Numbered from the stretch's first letter, positions 26,841 to 36,375 are shown. The stretch is 64,000 bases of DNA from Paludibacter propionicigenes WB4 (GCF_000183135.1 NC_014734.1:1736001-1800000); one strand, 5' to 3'. Numbers and translations: made by a program. The notes: generated from the sequence alone by a model not told the origin.

Positions 26841-26936
26841 ATAACGGGTTTTCGCTTCGCCCGTTATTTTTCAGACAAAGAGTAGATTCATTTCCCCGCT
26901 ACCTGCTGTCTGAAAAAGAAACTGTGCAGGGCGGGG
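26841..26936. other. Structured region with nested inverted repeats in a 472-base gap
   Basis: The gap 26806-27277 has no convincing gene. It holds a hairpin ATAACGGG (26841-26848) / CCCGTTAT (26860-26867). Then come two interleaved stems: TTTTTCAGAC (26867-26876) with GTCTGAAAAA (26908-26917), and CCCCGC (26894-26899) with GCGGGG (26931-26936). The order is that of an H-type pseudoknot. A 51-residue open frame (26939-27094, plus) has no ribosome site or recognisable motif. Confidence 0.35.
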
Positions 26937-27245
26937 CGATGTCTCGAAGACGAGTGGATGCGTATGAATTTCTGCCCGAAAGGGAGAAAAAGAGGTGGAT
27001 ATGGGATGTTCCGAAACGGAAATTACCGACGTGGGTAACAGATTATCAGCATACATACGTAGTTAAGGCGTATCAGAGGTTAATGAGTAAGTGAGTAACA
27101 AACATTGCAAATTTATAACTCGAAAATAAAAAGTCAAACTTAATTTTTATGTTATAAAACATATTTCATTAACAGAACTAAGCATTTGCCGGGCATTGCT
27201 TTTAAATGAATTATCGGCAAACCTGCTTTTTTCTACAAATTATAC

Positions 27246-27253
27246 TATTTTTG
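27246..27253 (+). promoter_or_regulatory. -7 promoter element for the acetyltransferase-like gene
   Basis: TATTTTTG matches TAnnTTTG and lies 25 bp before the ATG at 27278. No clear -33 element. Confidence 0.45.
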
Positions 27254-27277
27254 TTGTCATATAAACACTAACTTATC

Positions 27278-28426
27278 ATGACTAAATCACCTTCTGCTGA
27301 CGCCGCAGCCATTTCGCGCTTTACGGCGCTGGATATTTTTCGCGGAATGACCGTGTGTTTTATGATTATCGTAAATACGTCGGGCAACGGCGCCACCACT
27401 TACTGGCCGCTGATGCATGCCGACTGGAACGGATTTACCCCCACCGACCTGGTTTTCCCTTCTTTTTTATTTGCCGTGGGAAATGCTTTGGGTTTTGCCA
27501 TGAAACGCTGGGACACGATGAAGCAATCGGATGTGCTGCTGAAGATATTCAAACGCACGGCGCTTATCTTCCTGATTGGTTACCTGATGTATTGGTTTCC
27601 GTTTTTCAGGCTGAACGCCGAGTCGCACCTTATCCTTTCTCCCATTTCGCAAACCCGCATTATGGGTGTATTGCAACGTATTGCTTTGTGCTACGGCATC
27701 ACGGCGCTGCTGGTGTATTACCTGGGAACAAAGCGGACTATTTGGGTGGGCGTCGTTTCGTTGCTGGCTTACTGGGTGCTGTTACTTGCGTTTGGCGAAG
27801 CGGGTGCTGAGTTTAGCAAAACCGGAAATGCGGTACTGCGCCTGGACATCTGGTTACTCGGTACCCATCATTTGTACGGCGGCGAGGGTTTTCCGTTCGA
27901 CCCCGAAGGCGTGCTGAGCACCTTGCCTGCCCTGTTTAATGTTATAGCCGGATTTGCGGTTGGGCGATACCTGCAACAACAGAAGGGTAAAAGCTACGAA
28001 AGCCTTGCCAAATTATTGCTGGTGGGCATAGGCTTGCTGGTGCTGGCGTATTGCTGGAATTCGTGGATGCCCATCAACAAGAAGCTGTGGACAAGCTCGT
28101 ATGCCGTACTCACCGTCGGGCTGGACTGTTTGCTGCTGAGTGTGATTATCTATTTCACCGATTTCCTTGGCAAAACCAAGGGTTCGCATTTCTTTATTAT
28201 TGCAGGCAAAAACCCGCTGTTTATCTACCTGATGAGCGAACTGGGCGTTACCGTAATGTGGTTGGTAAAGATTGGCAACGAACCCGTTTTCAGTTGGCTG
28301 TACAACCACATTTTCAGCCGGGCAGGCGATTACTTCGGTGCCTTCCTGTTTGCCGTGTGGTGGATGCTAACGTGCTGGTTTGTGGGTTATGTGCTGGACA
28401 AAAAGAAGATTTATATAAAGTTGTAA
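27278..28426 (+). CDS. Heparan-alpha-glucosaminide N-acetyltransferase-like membrane protein
   Basis: A 382-residue integral membrane protein with about ten helices, of the DUF5009/HGSNAT (YeiB-like) acyltransferase superfamily. The first helix shows RFTALDIFRGMTVCFMI, followed by DWNGFTPTDLVFPSFLFAVG, where a conserved Asp pair and Pro-Ser-Phe are typical. Further along are KRTALIFLIGY, RIMGVLQRIALCYG and AGKNPLFIYLMSE. Human HGSNAT moves an acetyl group from cytoplasmic acetyl-CoA across the membrane onto terminal glucosamine. The convergent neighbour encodes an alpha-N-acetylglucosaminidase, the next enzyme of that pathway. Base composition is more GC-rich than the flanks. Confidence 0.85.
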   Translation: MTKSPSADAAAISRFTALDIFRGMTVCFMIIVNTSGNGATTYWPLMHADWNGFTPTDLVFPSFLFAVGNALGFAMKRWDTMKQSDVLLKIFKRTALIFLIGYLMYWFPFFRLNAESHLILSPISQTRIMGVLQRIALCYGITALLVYYLGTKRTIWVGVVSLLAYWVLLLAFGEAGAEFSKTGNAVLRLDIWLLGTHHLYGGEGFPFDPEGVLSTLPALFNVIAGFAVGRYLQQQKGKSYESLAKLLLVGIGLLVLAYCWNSWMPINKKLWTSSYAVLTVGLDCLLLSVIIYFTDFLGKTKGSHFFIIAGKNPLFIYLMSELGVTVMWLVKIGNEPVFSWLYNHIFSRAGDYFGAFLFAVWWMLTCWFVGYVLDKKKIYIKL

Positions 28427-28440
28427 GAAGCAACCCCCAA

Positions 28441-28454
28441 CCCCCTAAAGGGGG
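28441..28454. repeat. Short CCCCC-TAAA-GGGGG palindrome
   Basis: A hairpin 15 bases after the acetyltransferase stop, preceded by CAACCCCCAA. It resembles the hairpin arms of the 23-24 kb repeats and may act as a bidirectional terminator between the convergent genes. Confidence 0.6.
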
Positions 28455-28544
28455 CTACCTTAATTGGAAGATTGTAAAAATCATATATATTTTGCACAAT
28501 GCCAAAACTCCATTTTTTTTTGTGGGGTAGCATCTTAGCAATCA

Positions 28545-30761
28545 TCACCGTTCAAGCATCTGCTGCTTGTATTTTCCAAAAAGCTCAAAAGCCATTTTCA
28601 CGGCGTCGCCCGTCTCAGTATCCGAATAAGCTGACGAAGGGCTATCCACCCAATGCTGCTCGAAGGCAGAGCACCACGCTGCAAAAGCTTTGTCGTCATA
28701 ATCTTTTCCTGTAGATAGCGACGTGTCCAAACGGTTAATGAATTCTTTCCAACGGGGCAGATAATAACTTCGCAAGAGTCCGTTCCATTGTCGGTTAGAG
28801 TAGTCGGTCAGACCGCCACCAGCCTTGTGCCAGGTGGTGATTATCTCACGGGCATTGCGCTCATAATAGGCTTTTTCGGCCGGAGTAGTGCCCCAACTAC
28901 GGGCGTCCGCCAACCATTTCCCCAGTAAAAATTCATGACGGGTAGCCAGCAGGCCGTCTATTTCCTGTCCCAGTTGTAGAAATTCGCCGGAATATTTACG
29001 AAAATCAATCAGGTTCTTTCGGCTGTAAGCTTCCATCATTTTGTGGTACAATACCGTGCCGTAATTTCCCAACGCCTGACGTGTCAGATTTACCACATCG
29101 AACCGATAAGCATCCGTTTTCTTGGAATTAGCACTAGCCTGAAACATCCGATTGAGCGCAATGGCTAAATCGACATTCCGATACGGAATCTTGGGGTTTG
29201 TTGCCCAGAAAGCCCGGGTCAAATCCGTCACGGGTGACACCTGAAATACCACACAATGATTCCAAATGCCCACAGCCGTATCTACCAATACGTGTTGCCT
29301 GAGTAGTTGCCAGGCTTCTATTACGGCTTTATCTCTTGCTCCGGCCCTGCGTTCGGCATAATGACGGATCAGGGTGTCGGCAGTCACCGTTTCATCAGCC
29401 CGCCACGGCATTTCGAGCACTGTCTCGTAAATTTCCGGGTTTACATTTATTCCTTCGAGGGTTGACCCTACTCCCACACAAGCACTGCCATAAGTCAATT
29501 TTCCCAATCGGTTCACTACCTTGTTCAGAGGTGCTACCAGATGCGTATTTGCACCAAAATTACCCAGATAACACCAAATAAAAGGAGCTCCGTAGAAATT
29601 GTCCGACTTTCGGAAAAACTCTTCTTCCTCGCAGTTATAATCCAAAAAAAACAGTTTACCCTGAGGCACGGCATGTATCATGGCCGAAAGGCGCGGACGC
29701 GTCCAGTGTGTGGGATCGTTATAGAAAGTCCAGGACATCTGATACCAAATGGCCTCTTTATCCACTTGCGACATAGTTTCATAAATGGTCTTGCCCACGT
29801 TGGCTAAATAATCGGGTTCCCAGCTCGGAGGTGTAATTTCGTTGAACGGATCGGCAGAATACAGATGGTCGGTTCCGTAAAGCTTCTGCTGCACTGTCAG
29901 AAAACGTTTCTGAATTTCGCCAAACAAATTGTCGGTAGGATCCAGAAAATAAGTAGTATATTCTGCTGCCATACCACCCCAACCGGGCTCTATCCGGGTT
30001 ATCTTGGCCGATGGACGTAACGTTTTCAACTGCTCGGGCACATGACCTGCAAATGCGGAAAGAATAGGTTTCATGCCCAATGCCCGCGAACGCTGCAAGA
30101 TGTGTTGTTGAAGTTTCTTTTGTCCCTCAATATACGAAATGGGTAGCGGACCGCCCCATTTATCCATATTGGCCATCCGGTGCCAGGGCAAATGTGCCGG
30201 ACCCGAAAAATAAGAGCGAACCGCCGTATCCGTCATGCCAAACGATTTCCACACTTCCTGCCAAACCGCTTCCTGTCCTGCGAGCATCAATGGGCGGTTT
30301 ACGCCATTCATAGCCATCCAGTCAATAAATCGTTGCCATTGCCCCCAGTTCCAAAAAGCAAAAGTATATCCAAAAGTGCAGGTGTTATTGAAAAACCGCT
30401 GCTGAGCGGCACAAGTCTTGCGAATTTTTGCAGCAGGCAAAGGCAAATTTCCCGAAATAGTAAGCGGTTTAATAGCCTGCCAGTCGTAACTCAGATGCGC
30501 GGTTTCTTTCAGGTACCAGTTGAAGGCCGTAGCGATGGAAACTCCGTTATTTCCACGCAGCACTATCTTCCCATTTTGTGCTTCCACTTCGAATACATCC
30601 AAGCCCTTTTCGGACGAAATCTCTTTCACTACAAAATCATCGGCATGCCCTGCCAGCACCCTACGGATCAAAGCTTTCGATTCCTGAACCGTTTTAGACT
30701 CCAAACCAAAGGCAGTAGCGAACGGAAATAAAAGAATCAATACACAAAATTTTATTTTCAT
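28545..30761 (-). CDS. Alpha-N-acetylglucosaminidase (NAGLU family, GH89)
   Basis: A 738-residue exported glycosidase. A signal peptide (MKIKFCVLILLFPFATAFG) precedes a small NAGLU N-terminal domain, the central TIM barrel and a helical C-terminal domain. Family markers are FAFWNWGQWQRFIDWMAMNG, RPLMLAGQEAVW, FSGPAHLPWHRMANM with GGPLP, and YSADPFNEITPP with a probable catalytic Glu. GH89 enzymes release terminal alpha-linked GlcNAc from heparan-type glycans or mucin. It is a likely periplasmic enzyme, facing the acetyltransferase-like gene tail to tail. The GC content is above the window average, as in that neighbour. Not in an obvious SusCD locus. Confidence 0.92.
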   Translation of the reverse strand: MKIKFCVLILLFPFATAFGLESKTVQESKALIRRVLAGHADDFVVKEISSEKGLDVFEVEAQNGKIVLRGNNGVSIATAFNWYLKETAHLSYDWQAIKPLTISGNLPLPAAKIRKTCAAQQRFFNNTCTFGYTFAFWNWGQWQRFIDWMAMNGVNRPLMLAGQEAVWQEVWKSFGMTDTAVRSYFSGPAHLPWHRMANMDKWGGPLPISYIEGQKKLQQHILQRSRALGMKPILSAFAGHVPEQLKTLRPSAKITRIEPGWGGMAAEYTTYFLDPTDNLFGEIQKRFLTVQQKLYGTDHLYSADPFNEITPPSWEPDYLANVGKTIYETMSQVDKEAIWYQMSWTFYNDPTHWTRPRLSAMIHAVPQGKLFFLDYNCEEEEFFRKSDNFYGAPFIWCYLGNFGANTHLVAPLNKVVNRLGKLTYGSACVGVGSTLEGINVNPEIYETVLEMPWRADETVTADTLIRHYAERRAGARDKAVIEAWQLLRQHVLVDTAVGIWNHCVVFQVSPVTDLTRAFWATNPKIPYRNVDLAIALNRMFQASANSKKTDAYRFDVVNLTRQALGNYGTVLYHKMMEAYSRKNLIDFRKYSGEFLQLGQEIDGLLATRHEFLLGKWLADARSWGTTPAEKAYYERNAREIITTWHKAGGGLTDYSNRQWNGLLRSYYLPRWKEFINRLDTSLSTGKDYDDKAFAAWCSAFEQHWVDSPSSAYSDTETGDAVKMAFELFGKYKQQMLER

Positions 30762-30781
30762 AACCGGAATATTTATGCATA

Positions 30782-30789
30782 CAAAAATA
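30782..30789 (-). promoter_or_regulatory. -7 promoter element for the NAGLU gene
   Basis: TATTTTTG on the minus strand, 20 bp before the ATG at 30761. Confidence 0.4.
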
Positions 30790-30838
30790 GCATTTATTTT
30801 GTATCCTCCTATTCTTAGCGCTGAAACTATATGATTGT

Positions 30839-30900
30839 GTCTCGCGATTTCTAATCGCGTATATCTAACTGCAAGTATTCGCGATTATAAATCGCAAGAC
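30839..30900. repeat. REP-like double palindrome
   Basis: Two 21-bp arms, 30839-30859 and 30880-30900, are inverted repeats of each other with two or three mismatches and a 20-base spacer. Each arm is itself a hairpin (TCGCGATTTCTAATCGCG in the first, CGCGATTATAAATCGC in the second). The structure resembles paired repetitive extragenic palindromes. Confidence 0.7.
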
Positions 30901-30921
30901 CCGATCCAGCATTAAACAAAA

Positions 30922-30950
30922 AATCCGATATCATTATCTGACATCGGATT
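30922..30950 (-). terminator. Intrinsic terminator of pdxA
   Basis: AATCCGAT (30922-30929) pairs with ATCGGATT (30943-30950), extended inward by TCA/TGA after one mismatch. On the minus strand the stem runs into a T-rich stretch. It lies about 75 bases past the pdxA stop. Confidence 0.75.
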
Positions 30951-31025
30951 CTTCTATTATGTTTTATATATCTTATTACCAACACTGATAACTGTTTACT
31001 GTAAACTGTTCACTGATTACTGTAT

Positions 31026-32096
31026 CTACTCCACCCTGCCGCCACGCTCAAAGCGTTGTTCTGTTTTCAGGGGATTGGCGCTTATTTCTTCGTTCCATTT
31101 TCGGTTTTGGTACACATCGTAAGCCAGGTAAAGTGCCTGACGGAACGACTCCTCGGAAGCCAAGTTTTTTCCGGCGATATCGTAAGCCGTACCGTGGTCG
31201 GGCGAAGTGCGTATAACGGGCAGTCCGGCTGTATAATTCACACCTGTATCCATCGACACGGTTTTGAAAGCAATAAGTCCCTGATCGTGGTACATGGCCA
31301 GCACGGCATCAAACCTACTGAAATTGCCAGCGCCAAAGAAACCATCGGCAGGATACGGACCGGCACATACTATGCCCTGCGCTTCGGCTTTTTTCATGGC
31401 CGGAATGATCACCGTGTTTTCTTCATTACCAATCACTCCTTCGTCGCCTGCATGAGGGTTGAGCCCCAGCACAGCTATGCGCGGACGATCGATATTGAAA
31501 TCTTTTTTCAGCGAAGCATTGAGCACCGTCAGTTTATCCACTATTAGTTTTTCGGTCAGCTCAGCGACTATGTTGTTTACCGGAATATGACCCGTAACCA
31601 CAGCCACGCGCATCACGTCGTTCACCAGCATCATCAACGCAGGCGTTGTCGATCCGAATTTCTGCTCAAGGTATTCCGTGTGTCCGGGAAACTTAAACGT
31701 ACCCGATTGTATATTTTTTTTGTTGATAGGCGCAGTTACCAGCGCTTGCAGGGCACCGCTTTGTAAATCCTCGGTGGCACGTTCCAAGGCTATAAGAGCT
31801 GCTTTTCCGGCCTCTTCGGTGGAGGTTCCGAGCTCTACCTTAATTTCGTCGTCCACACAGTTTACGATGTTTACACGTTTAAGGTTAATCTCCTCTATAG
31901 AGTTTACCACATTCAGGTTCAAACCCTGAATATCGAGATTTTTACGGTGGTACGCAGCCACTTTTGACGACCCGTAAATTACAGGAACAAAAGTTTCGAG
32001 CATGCGGTTATCGGCCAGAGTCTTAAGCATAACTTCATACCCTATACCATTGATATCACCGTGAGTAATGCCAATAATTATTTTTTCTGCTTCCAT
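31026..32096 (-). CDS. pdxA: 4-hydroxythreonine-4-phosphate dehydrogenase
   Basis: A 356-residue NAD-dependent oxidoreductase of pyridoxal phosphate synthesis; it oxidises 4-phosphohydroxy-L-threonine in the DXP-dependent route. Visible family motifs are GITHGDINGIGYEV at the N-terminus, TAPINKK, FPGHTEYLEQKFG with a metal His, LNPHAGDEGVIGNEE, and AMYHDQGLIAFK with another metal His. It acts as a cytoplasmic homodimer. ATG start. The 60-base gap to the amidase-like gene upstream on the same strand allows co-transcription, and a terminator follows. Confidence 0.95.
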   Translation of the reverse strand: MEAEKIIIGITHGDINGIGYEVMLKTLADNRMLETFVPVIYGSSKVAAYHRKNLDIQGLNLNVVNSIEEINLKRVNIVNCVDDEIKVELGTSTEEAGKAALIALERATEDLQSGALQALVTAPINKKNIQSGTFKFPGHTEYLEQKFGSTTPALMMLVNDVMRVAVVTGHIPVNNIVAELTEKLIVDKLTVLNASLKKDFNIDRPRIAVLGLNPHAGDEGVIGNEENTVIIPAMKKAEAQGIVCAGPYPADGFFGAGNFSRFDAVLAMYHDQGLIAFKTVSMDTGVNYTAGLPVIRTSPDHGTAYDIAGKNLASEESFRQALYLAYDVYQNRKWNEEISANPLKTEQRFERGGRVE

Positions 32097-32156
32097 ATTA
32101 TTCTATTGTCTCGATAGTTTGATACTTACAACTTTATTAGTCTTATATGCTCTTTA

Positions 32157-35100
32157 TTATTTTTTTACCGTGCCGGGCGTGCCTGCGAAAAACGACAATA
32201 CCGACTCCATTAATTCTGTCCGGTCTCTCTCCAACTGAATGGTTTCCAGCGGAAATCCAAAGCAACAGGTTTTGTATGCTCCCGAATAGGCTACAGCTGC
32301 GCTTGAATTATTCTCGGCATAACGGCAAATGGTATAACTGCCTTCGCCAAGCGGATCGATAGCATCGGGCGACTCCACATAATACGATGTAGCATTGGGC
32401 TCATCAAAATAAGTCAAATCGTCTTTCTTAAATGACTTATAGGGCGAATTGACGATGCGTACATTGCCGCACACACTTGCCTGCGAAGTGCGGAACTTGA
32501 ATTTCAATACATTTTCCATAAACGACACATCCTCACGTAGCGGATGTAACGCCTCGCCCATGTCCGATCCGATATAAGCCCCGCTCACCAGCAGGTTTCC
32601 GCCCCGTACGCAGAACGTCTGTAATGATTGCTGCAAAGCTAATGGAAAAGTTTTAAAATCGGGTGCTTTTTTAGCATTTCCTACGAAAGTTTGCTTTTGT
32701 TTACCCAATATCAAATCTACCACTTTATATTGTGTCAAATCAATATCAGAGTTTAATACTGATTTTTCGGAACAAGATACAAAGGAATAACCTGCCGCCT
32801 TGATGGCTTTGCCGTGTAAATAAGGGTAATCGAAGGTATTACCCGCTATCACCTTGCCTTCGTAGTTGGCATGACTGGCACCAAAACCCGGAGCATCGTC
32901 CGTCACCCACGGACTGGTACGTTTAAAATCGTATTGGCTACCCACATACGATATTTCTGATTGGTAAGGCACACCTGCATCCCGTTCGTTTCTAAATCCG
33001 GCACAGGTATCCGACCGAAAACTCTCCGGGCCGCTTACTCTGTCAAAACCGTTTACTATCATTACCTCGCCCTTTTCGTTGGGTGCTCGGTAAGCCGACA
33101 ATATTTCGGAAGGAAAACTTTCGCCACCTTTATTTACTGCCGTTACCTTAAAACTGTATATTTTACCTGAAGGGATGGTAATATTCAGTCTGTCGGAGTT
33201 AACCAACACTCCATTGTCGAAATCGCCATTGTCCACCCGGGTGTAAATCACATACTGGTCGGGCTTGGCCGTTGGTTCAAGGCTGTCGGTAGCTGCCACC
33301 CAGTGCACTTCCAGCTTATTATGTTCCACAAAACGGCAACTGAACTGCTCCACAGGAAGCGGTTGCACCACGTAATCGGTATGATTAGTCAGCGAGAGGA
33401 ACCTGAGCAAGCCTTTATACACCGACCGACTAACGGTGAATCGAAAGCGCGGATCGAGTCCGTAACGCATATCGGCAAAATTCTGATGAGACAAAAGCTC
33501 CAGCAGCATGGTGGGCACTTCGGGCACACGCGATTCGCTGTAGGATTTATTCCACATATCCCTGCGCACCCATTCAGGTGCAAATTTTCTGCGGATATCG
33601 TTCACTATCTGGGTTTGTACAATGTCGGTCAAATCGCGCGATGTCCATCGCGACACTCCGTTTTCGAAAGTCGTTTTTCCTTGCGAGTTCTGAACGGTGT
33701 AAATACCCAATGTGCCGATAATAGAGTCTTTGAGCGACACACCCGCATCGCTGTGAAATGCCAGTGCCAGATCGATGGGCACATTCAATCCTTTTCTATC
33801 GGGGGCTACCTTAGAACCGCCCGCCAGATAATTCACCCAGAAACCCCGCGACTGAAAATCGTCCGAGTAATCATTTTGTCCACCCGTGCGGCTGTAAATA
33901 CTGTCCGGAATACCTGCCCACTGTAACCAGTAACGCGCCCCCTCCGTGAACCGCGGATAACGGCTTATTTCGGGCTCATAAACCACCGGTGGTTTCACAG
34001 CAGAAAGACTATCCCCTGTAACAGATGCTACCACTGGCACGAAAGGGCTTCGGGCTATATTGCCCATTCCCCCGCCAAATTTTACGGCATCGGCTGTTAC
34101 CACTTTGCCTTCTTCCGAGCTGAGGTTAGCGAGCACCACACGGTCGTCATTACTCCTGCCTTTGTCGAAATTAAAATGCCCAAGGTATAACCACGTTCCG
34201 CCATTCATGGTCTGATTAACCACAAATTCGGTTTTACCTCCCTTATGATAAACCGTATAATGAGCATCGGCTGCACTATTGGAGAGTGTTTTATACGAAA
34301 CATACACAGCATAGCGCCCTTCCTGAGGAATATTAGGCACCCACTCCACACGACTTACATCATCGGCATTGTGCACAACGGGTGCTTCCCTGAAAGTTCC
34401 CAGTCTGAACGGATTTTCGCCTTGAGAATAAACATCCTTGGTGTTGGCAAAACCGGTTCCATCGCCTTTCTTCCAACGCTTTTGGTCATTCTGCTCCCTG
34501 TAGCGCGAAAGTCCATCCCTGATATCGTTGTCAACAATCACTTCATTAGTCTGTGTATCTCGCTCTCGCGGCAACAACACGTTAGCCCCGGCATTTTCGA
34601 GCATGGGAACCAGATAAGGTAATACGTACGATTGGGTGTATAAATCTTCCACCACCTGAAAAACCCGGGCACGTTGCCACACCCATCGGGATTGTTTCTG
34701 GTCGAAATACTTGCCATGGCTCTGCCACAAGGCTATATGACGGTTTTGTAAGCCCTCCGATATATTAAACGGACGAGACATGTTCCGTACTAAAGGTGAA
34801 GAAAGTACAGGAGCAGAAAATAAGCGAGCCGAATCGAGTAACTCGGGTTTATAAAAATTGGGAATAAGATCTTCTATTTTTCTATTGTCAATCTGACATA
34901 CTATGGTATAATCGGGGTATTTCTTCGCCACAACTTTGGAGATTGCGTTATAAATTCGCTTTACATTATCGGGTCTGAAAGGCACATAGCCGAACTTATC
35001 ATTTACAACTACATGAATGGTACTCGTTTTGGCATTGGCATAGAAATCCAACACATTGATACGCCCAATGCGTATGTAACTGTTGGCAATTAGAGTCAAC

Positions 35101-35204
35101 GAATCGGCAATCTGAACTTCCGGTTTTTTTTGTCCGTAGGATATACTGAGTGCTTCTAAAAAAAAGAACAGAACGATGCAAATGCTTTTTAAATATTGTC
35201 TCAT
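32157..35204 (-). CDS. Secreted amidase-like protein with golvesin-type domain
   Basis: A 1015-residue exported protein, sometimes annotated as xanthan lyase in Bacteroidota. A signal peptide (~1-24) leads into an amidase_3-like part: WQSHGKYFD with a metal His, a VLLPRERDTQ region and LALAFHSDAGVS with the second His. Inserted at ~290-385 is a golvesin C-terminal-like beta domain (GRYAVYVSYKT, GTWLYLGHFNFDKG). A fibronectin III-like stretch (KPDQYVIYTRVDNG... YSFKVTAVNKGGESFPSE) and a long C-terminal domain follow. It probably cleaves N-acetylmuramoyl-L-alanine bonds or another envelope polymer in the periplasm; the true substrate is unproven. ATG start. Confidence 0.8.
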   Translation of the reverse strand: MRQYLKSICIVLFFFLEALSISYGQKKPEVQIADSLTLIANSYIRIGRINVLDFYANAKTSTIHVVVNDKFGYVPFRPDNVKRIYNAISKVVAKKYPDYTIVCQIDNRKIEDLIPNFYKPELLDSARLFSAPVLSSPLVRNMSRPFNISEGLQNRHIALWQSHGKYFDQKQSRWVWQRARVFQVVEDLYTQSYVLPYLVPMLENAGANVLLPRERDTQTNEVIVDNDIRDGLSRYREQNDQKRWKKGDGTGFANTKDVYSQGENPFRLGTFREAPVVHNADDVSRVEWVPNIPQEGRYAVYVSYKTLSNSAADAHYTVYHKGGKTEFVVNQTMNGGTWLYLGHFNFDKGRSNDDRVVLANLSSEEGKVVTADAVKFGGGMGNIARSPFVPVVASVTGDSLSAVKPPVVYEPEISRYPRFTEGARYWLQWAGIPDSIYSRTGGQNDYSDDFQSRGFWVNYLAGGSKVAPDRKGLNVPIDLALAFHSDAGVSLKDSIIGTLGIYTVQNSQGKTTFENGVSRWTSRDLTDIVQTQIVNDIRRKFAPEWVRRDMWNKSYSESRVPEVPTMLLELLSHQNFADMRYGLDPRFRFTVSRSVYKGLLRFLSLTNHTDYVVQPLPVEQFSCRFVEHNKLEVHWVAATDSLEPTAKPDQYVIYTRVDNGDFDNGVLVNSDRLNITIPSGKIYSFKVTAVNKGGESFPSEILSAYRAPNEKGEVMIVNGFDRVSGPESFRSDTCAGFRNERDAGVPYQSEISYVGSQYDFKRTSPWVTDDAPGFGASHANYEGKVIAGNTFDYPYLHGKAIKAAGYSFVSCSEKSVLNSDIDLTQYKVVDLILGKQKQTFVGNAKKAPDFKTFPLALQQSLQTFCVRGGNLLVSGAYIGSDMGEALHPLREDVSFMENVLKFKFRTSQASVCGNVRIVNSPYKSFKKDDLTYFDEPNATSYYVESPDAIDPLGEGSYTICRYAENNSSAAVAYSGAYKTCCFGFPLETIQLERDRTELMESVLSFFAGTPGTVKK

Positions 35205-35273
35205 ATTTTTTAATTACGAGTTTATACGTGTACCTGAAAAATAGTTAGCCGAAAGAATTGGACTCAGAAAGAT

Positions 35274-36311
35274 TTACTGCTGTGCCTCTTCTTTCTCCTT
35301 TTCCAGTGTGGAAAGCATACCGCAAGCAGCAAAAATATCTTCACCCCGCGACCTACGGATGGTAGAGGTAACTCCATTACTGGTCAGATAATCGCGGAAA
35401 AATGTCATTTTCTCGGGAGTAGAGCTTTTCAAATCAATACCAGGAATGGCGTGAAAGCGAATCAGATTGACACGACAATCAATTCCTCTGAGCAGCTTCA
35501 CCAACTCTACGGCATGGCGCATACTGTCATTCACCCCATCGAACAGAATATACTCAAACGATACCCTACGCTGATGACTAAAATCATGTTTGCGAATTTC
35601 GTCGAGCACCTTGGCTATCGGAAATGATTTCTCAATCGGCATCAACTTCAGACGTTCTTCCGAAAACGGCGAGTGCAGACTGATGGCTAAATGACAATTC
35701 GAACGTTCCAAAAATACTTTCATCCCCGGAATCAACCCTATCGACGACACGGTTATCCGTCTCGGGCTCCAACCGTAACCGTAGTCGGCTGTAAGTATTT
35801 CCAACGACCGAAGCATAGCCAGTGTATTGTCAAACGGCTCGCCCATCCCCATAAATACCAGGTTGGTCAGCGTTTCTGCTTCGGGTATCGACATAATCTG
35901 GTTCAGAATTTCCGTAGTGGTGAGCTGAGCTGTAAAGCTCTGCTTACCCGTCATGCAAAACATACAGCCCATCTTACAGCCCACCTGCGACGACACACAC
36001 AGTGTTGCTCTGTCTTCGTCCGGAATATAAACCGACTCTATAAAATGTCCACCTTCTGTACGGAAAAGGTATTTTTTTGTCCCATCCGTCGACTCCACCG
36101 CCTGCACAGGCAATGAACGACCGACATCATATTTTGCGGCCAGCAGAGCCCTGTTTTTAGCCGAGATATTAGTCATTTCGTCCAGACTAAAAACACGTTT
36201 CTTATAAAGCCACTCCGATATCTGTTTAGCTGTAAAAGCAGGCATCCCCAGTTCGGACACTATGTCTTTTAATTCGTCAATGTTTTTACCTACAAGCGCT
36301 ATCTTATCCAT
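35274..36311 (-). CDS. rlmN: 23S rRNA (adenine2503-C2)-methyltransferase
   Basis: A 345-residue radical SAM enzyme that methylates A2503 of 23S rRNA and A37 of some tRNAs, through a methyl-Cys intermediate. The cluster motif CKMGCMFC is present near the middle. GEPFDN, a conserved GMGE segment, and RHAIPGIDLKSS with FAACGML (the catalytic Cys loop) are all seen. ATG start. A TAACTTTG box lies ~65 bp upstream. It is 69 bases upstream of the amidase-like gene, on the same strand. Confidence 0.96.
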   Translation of the reverse strand: MDKIALVGKNIDELKDIVSELGMPAFTAKQISEWLYKKRVFSLDEMTNISAKNRALLAAKYDVGRSLPVQAVESTDGTKKYLFRTEGGHFIESVYIPDEDRATLCVSSQVGCKMGCMFCMTGKQSFTAQLTTTEILNQIMSIPEAETLTNLVFMGMGEPFDNTLAMLRSLEILTADYGYGWSPRRITVSSIGLIPGMKVFLERSNCHLAISLHSPFSEERLKLMPIEKSFPIAKVLDEIRKHDFSHQRRVSFEYILFDGVNDSMRHAVELVKLLRGIDCRVNLIRFHAIPGIDLKSSTPEKMTFFRDYLTSNGVTSTIRRSRGEDIFAACGMLSTLEKEKEEAQQ

Positions 36312-36375
36312 TCTTATTATTTCTATTTCTAAAATAAAAGAGCGTAATACGGGCTATCCGTAAAGCTCTTCTGTG

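Noticed and set aside
26939-27094. A 51-residue plus-strand frame in the 26.8-27.3 kb gap
   Set aside because: No ribosome site, promoter or recognisable motif; it overlaps the inverted-repeat region.
27355-28530. Open frames of 151 and 159 residues in other frames of the acetyltransferase-like gene
   Set aside because: They arise from the higher GC content there; the 382-residue frame has clear family motifs and membrane helices.
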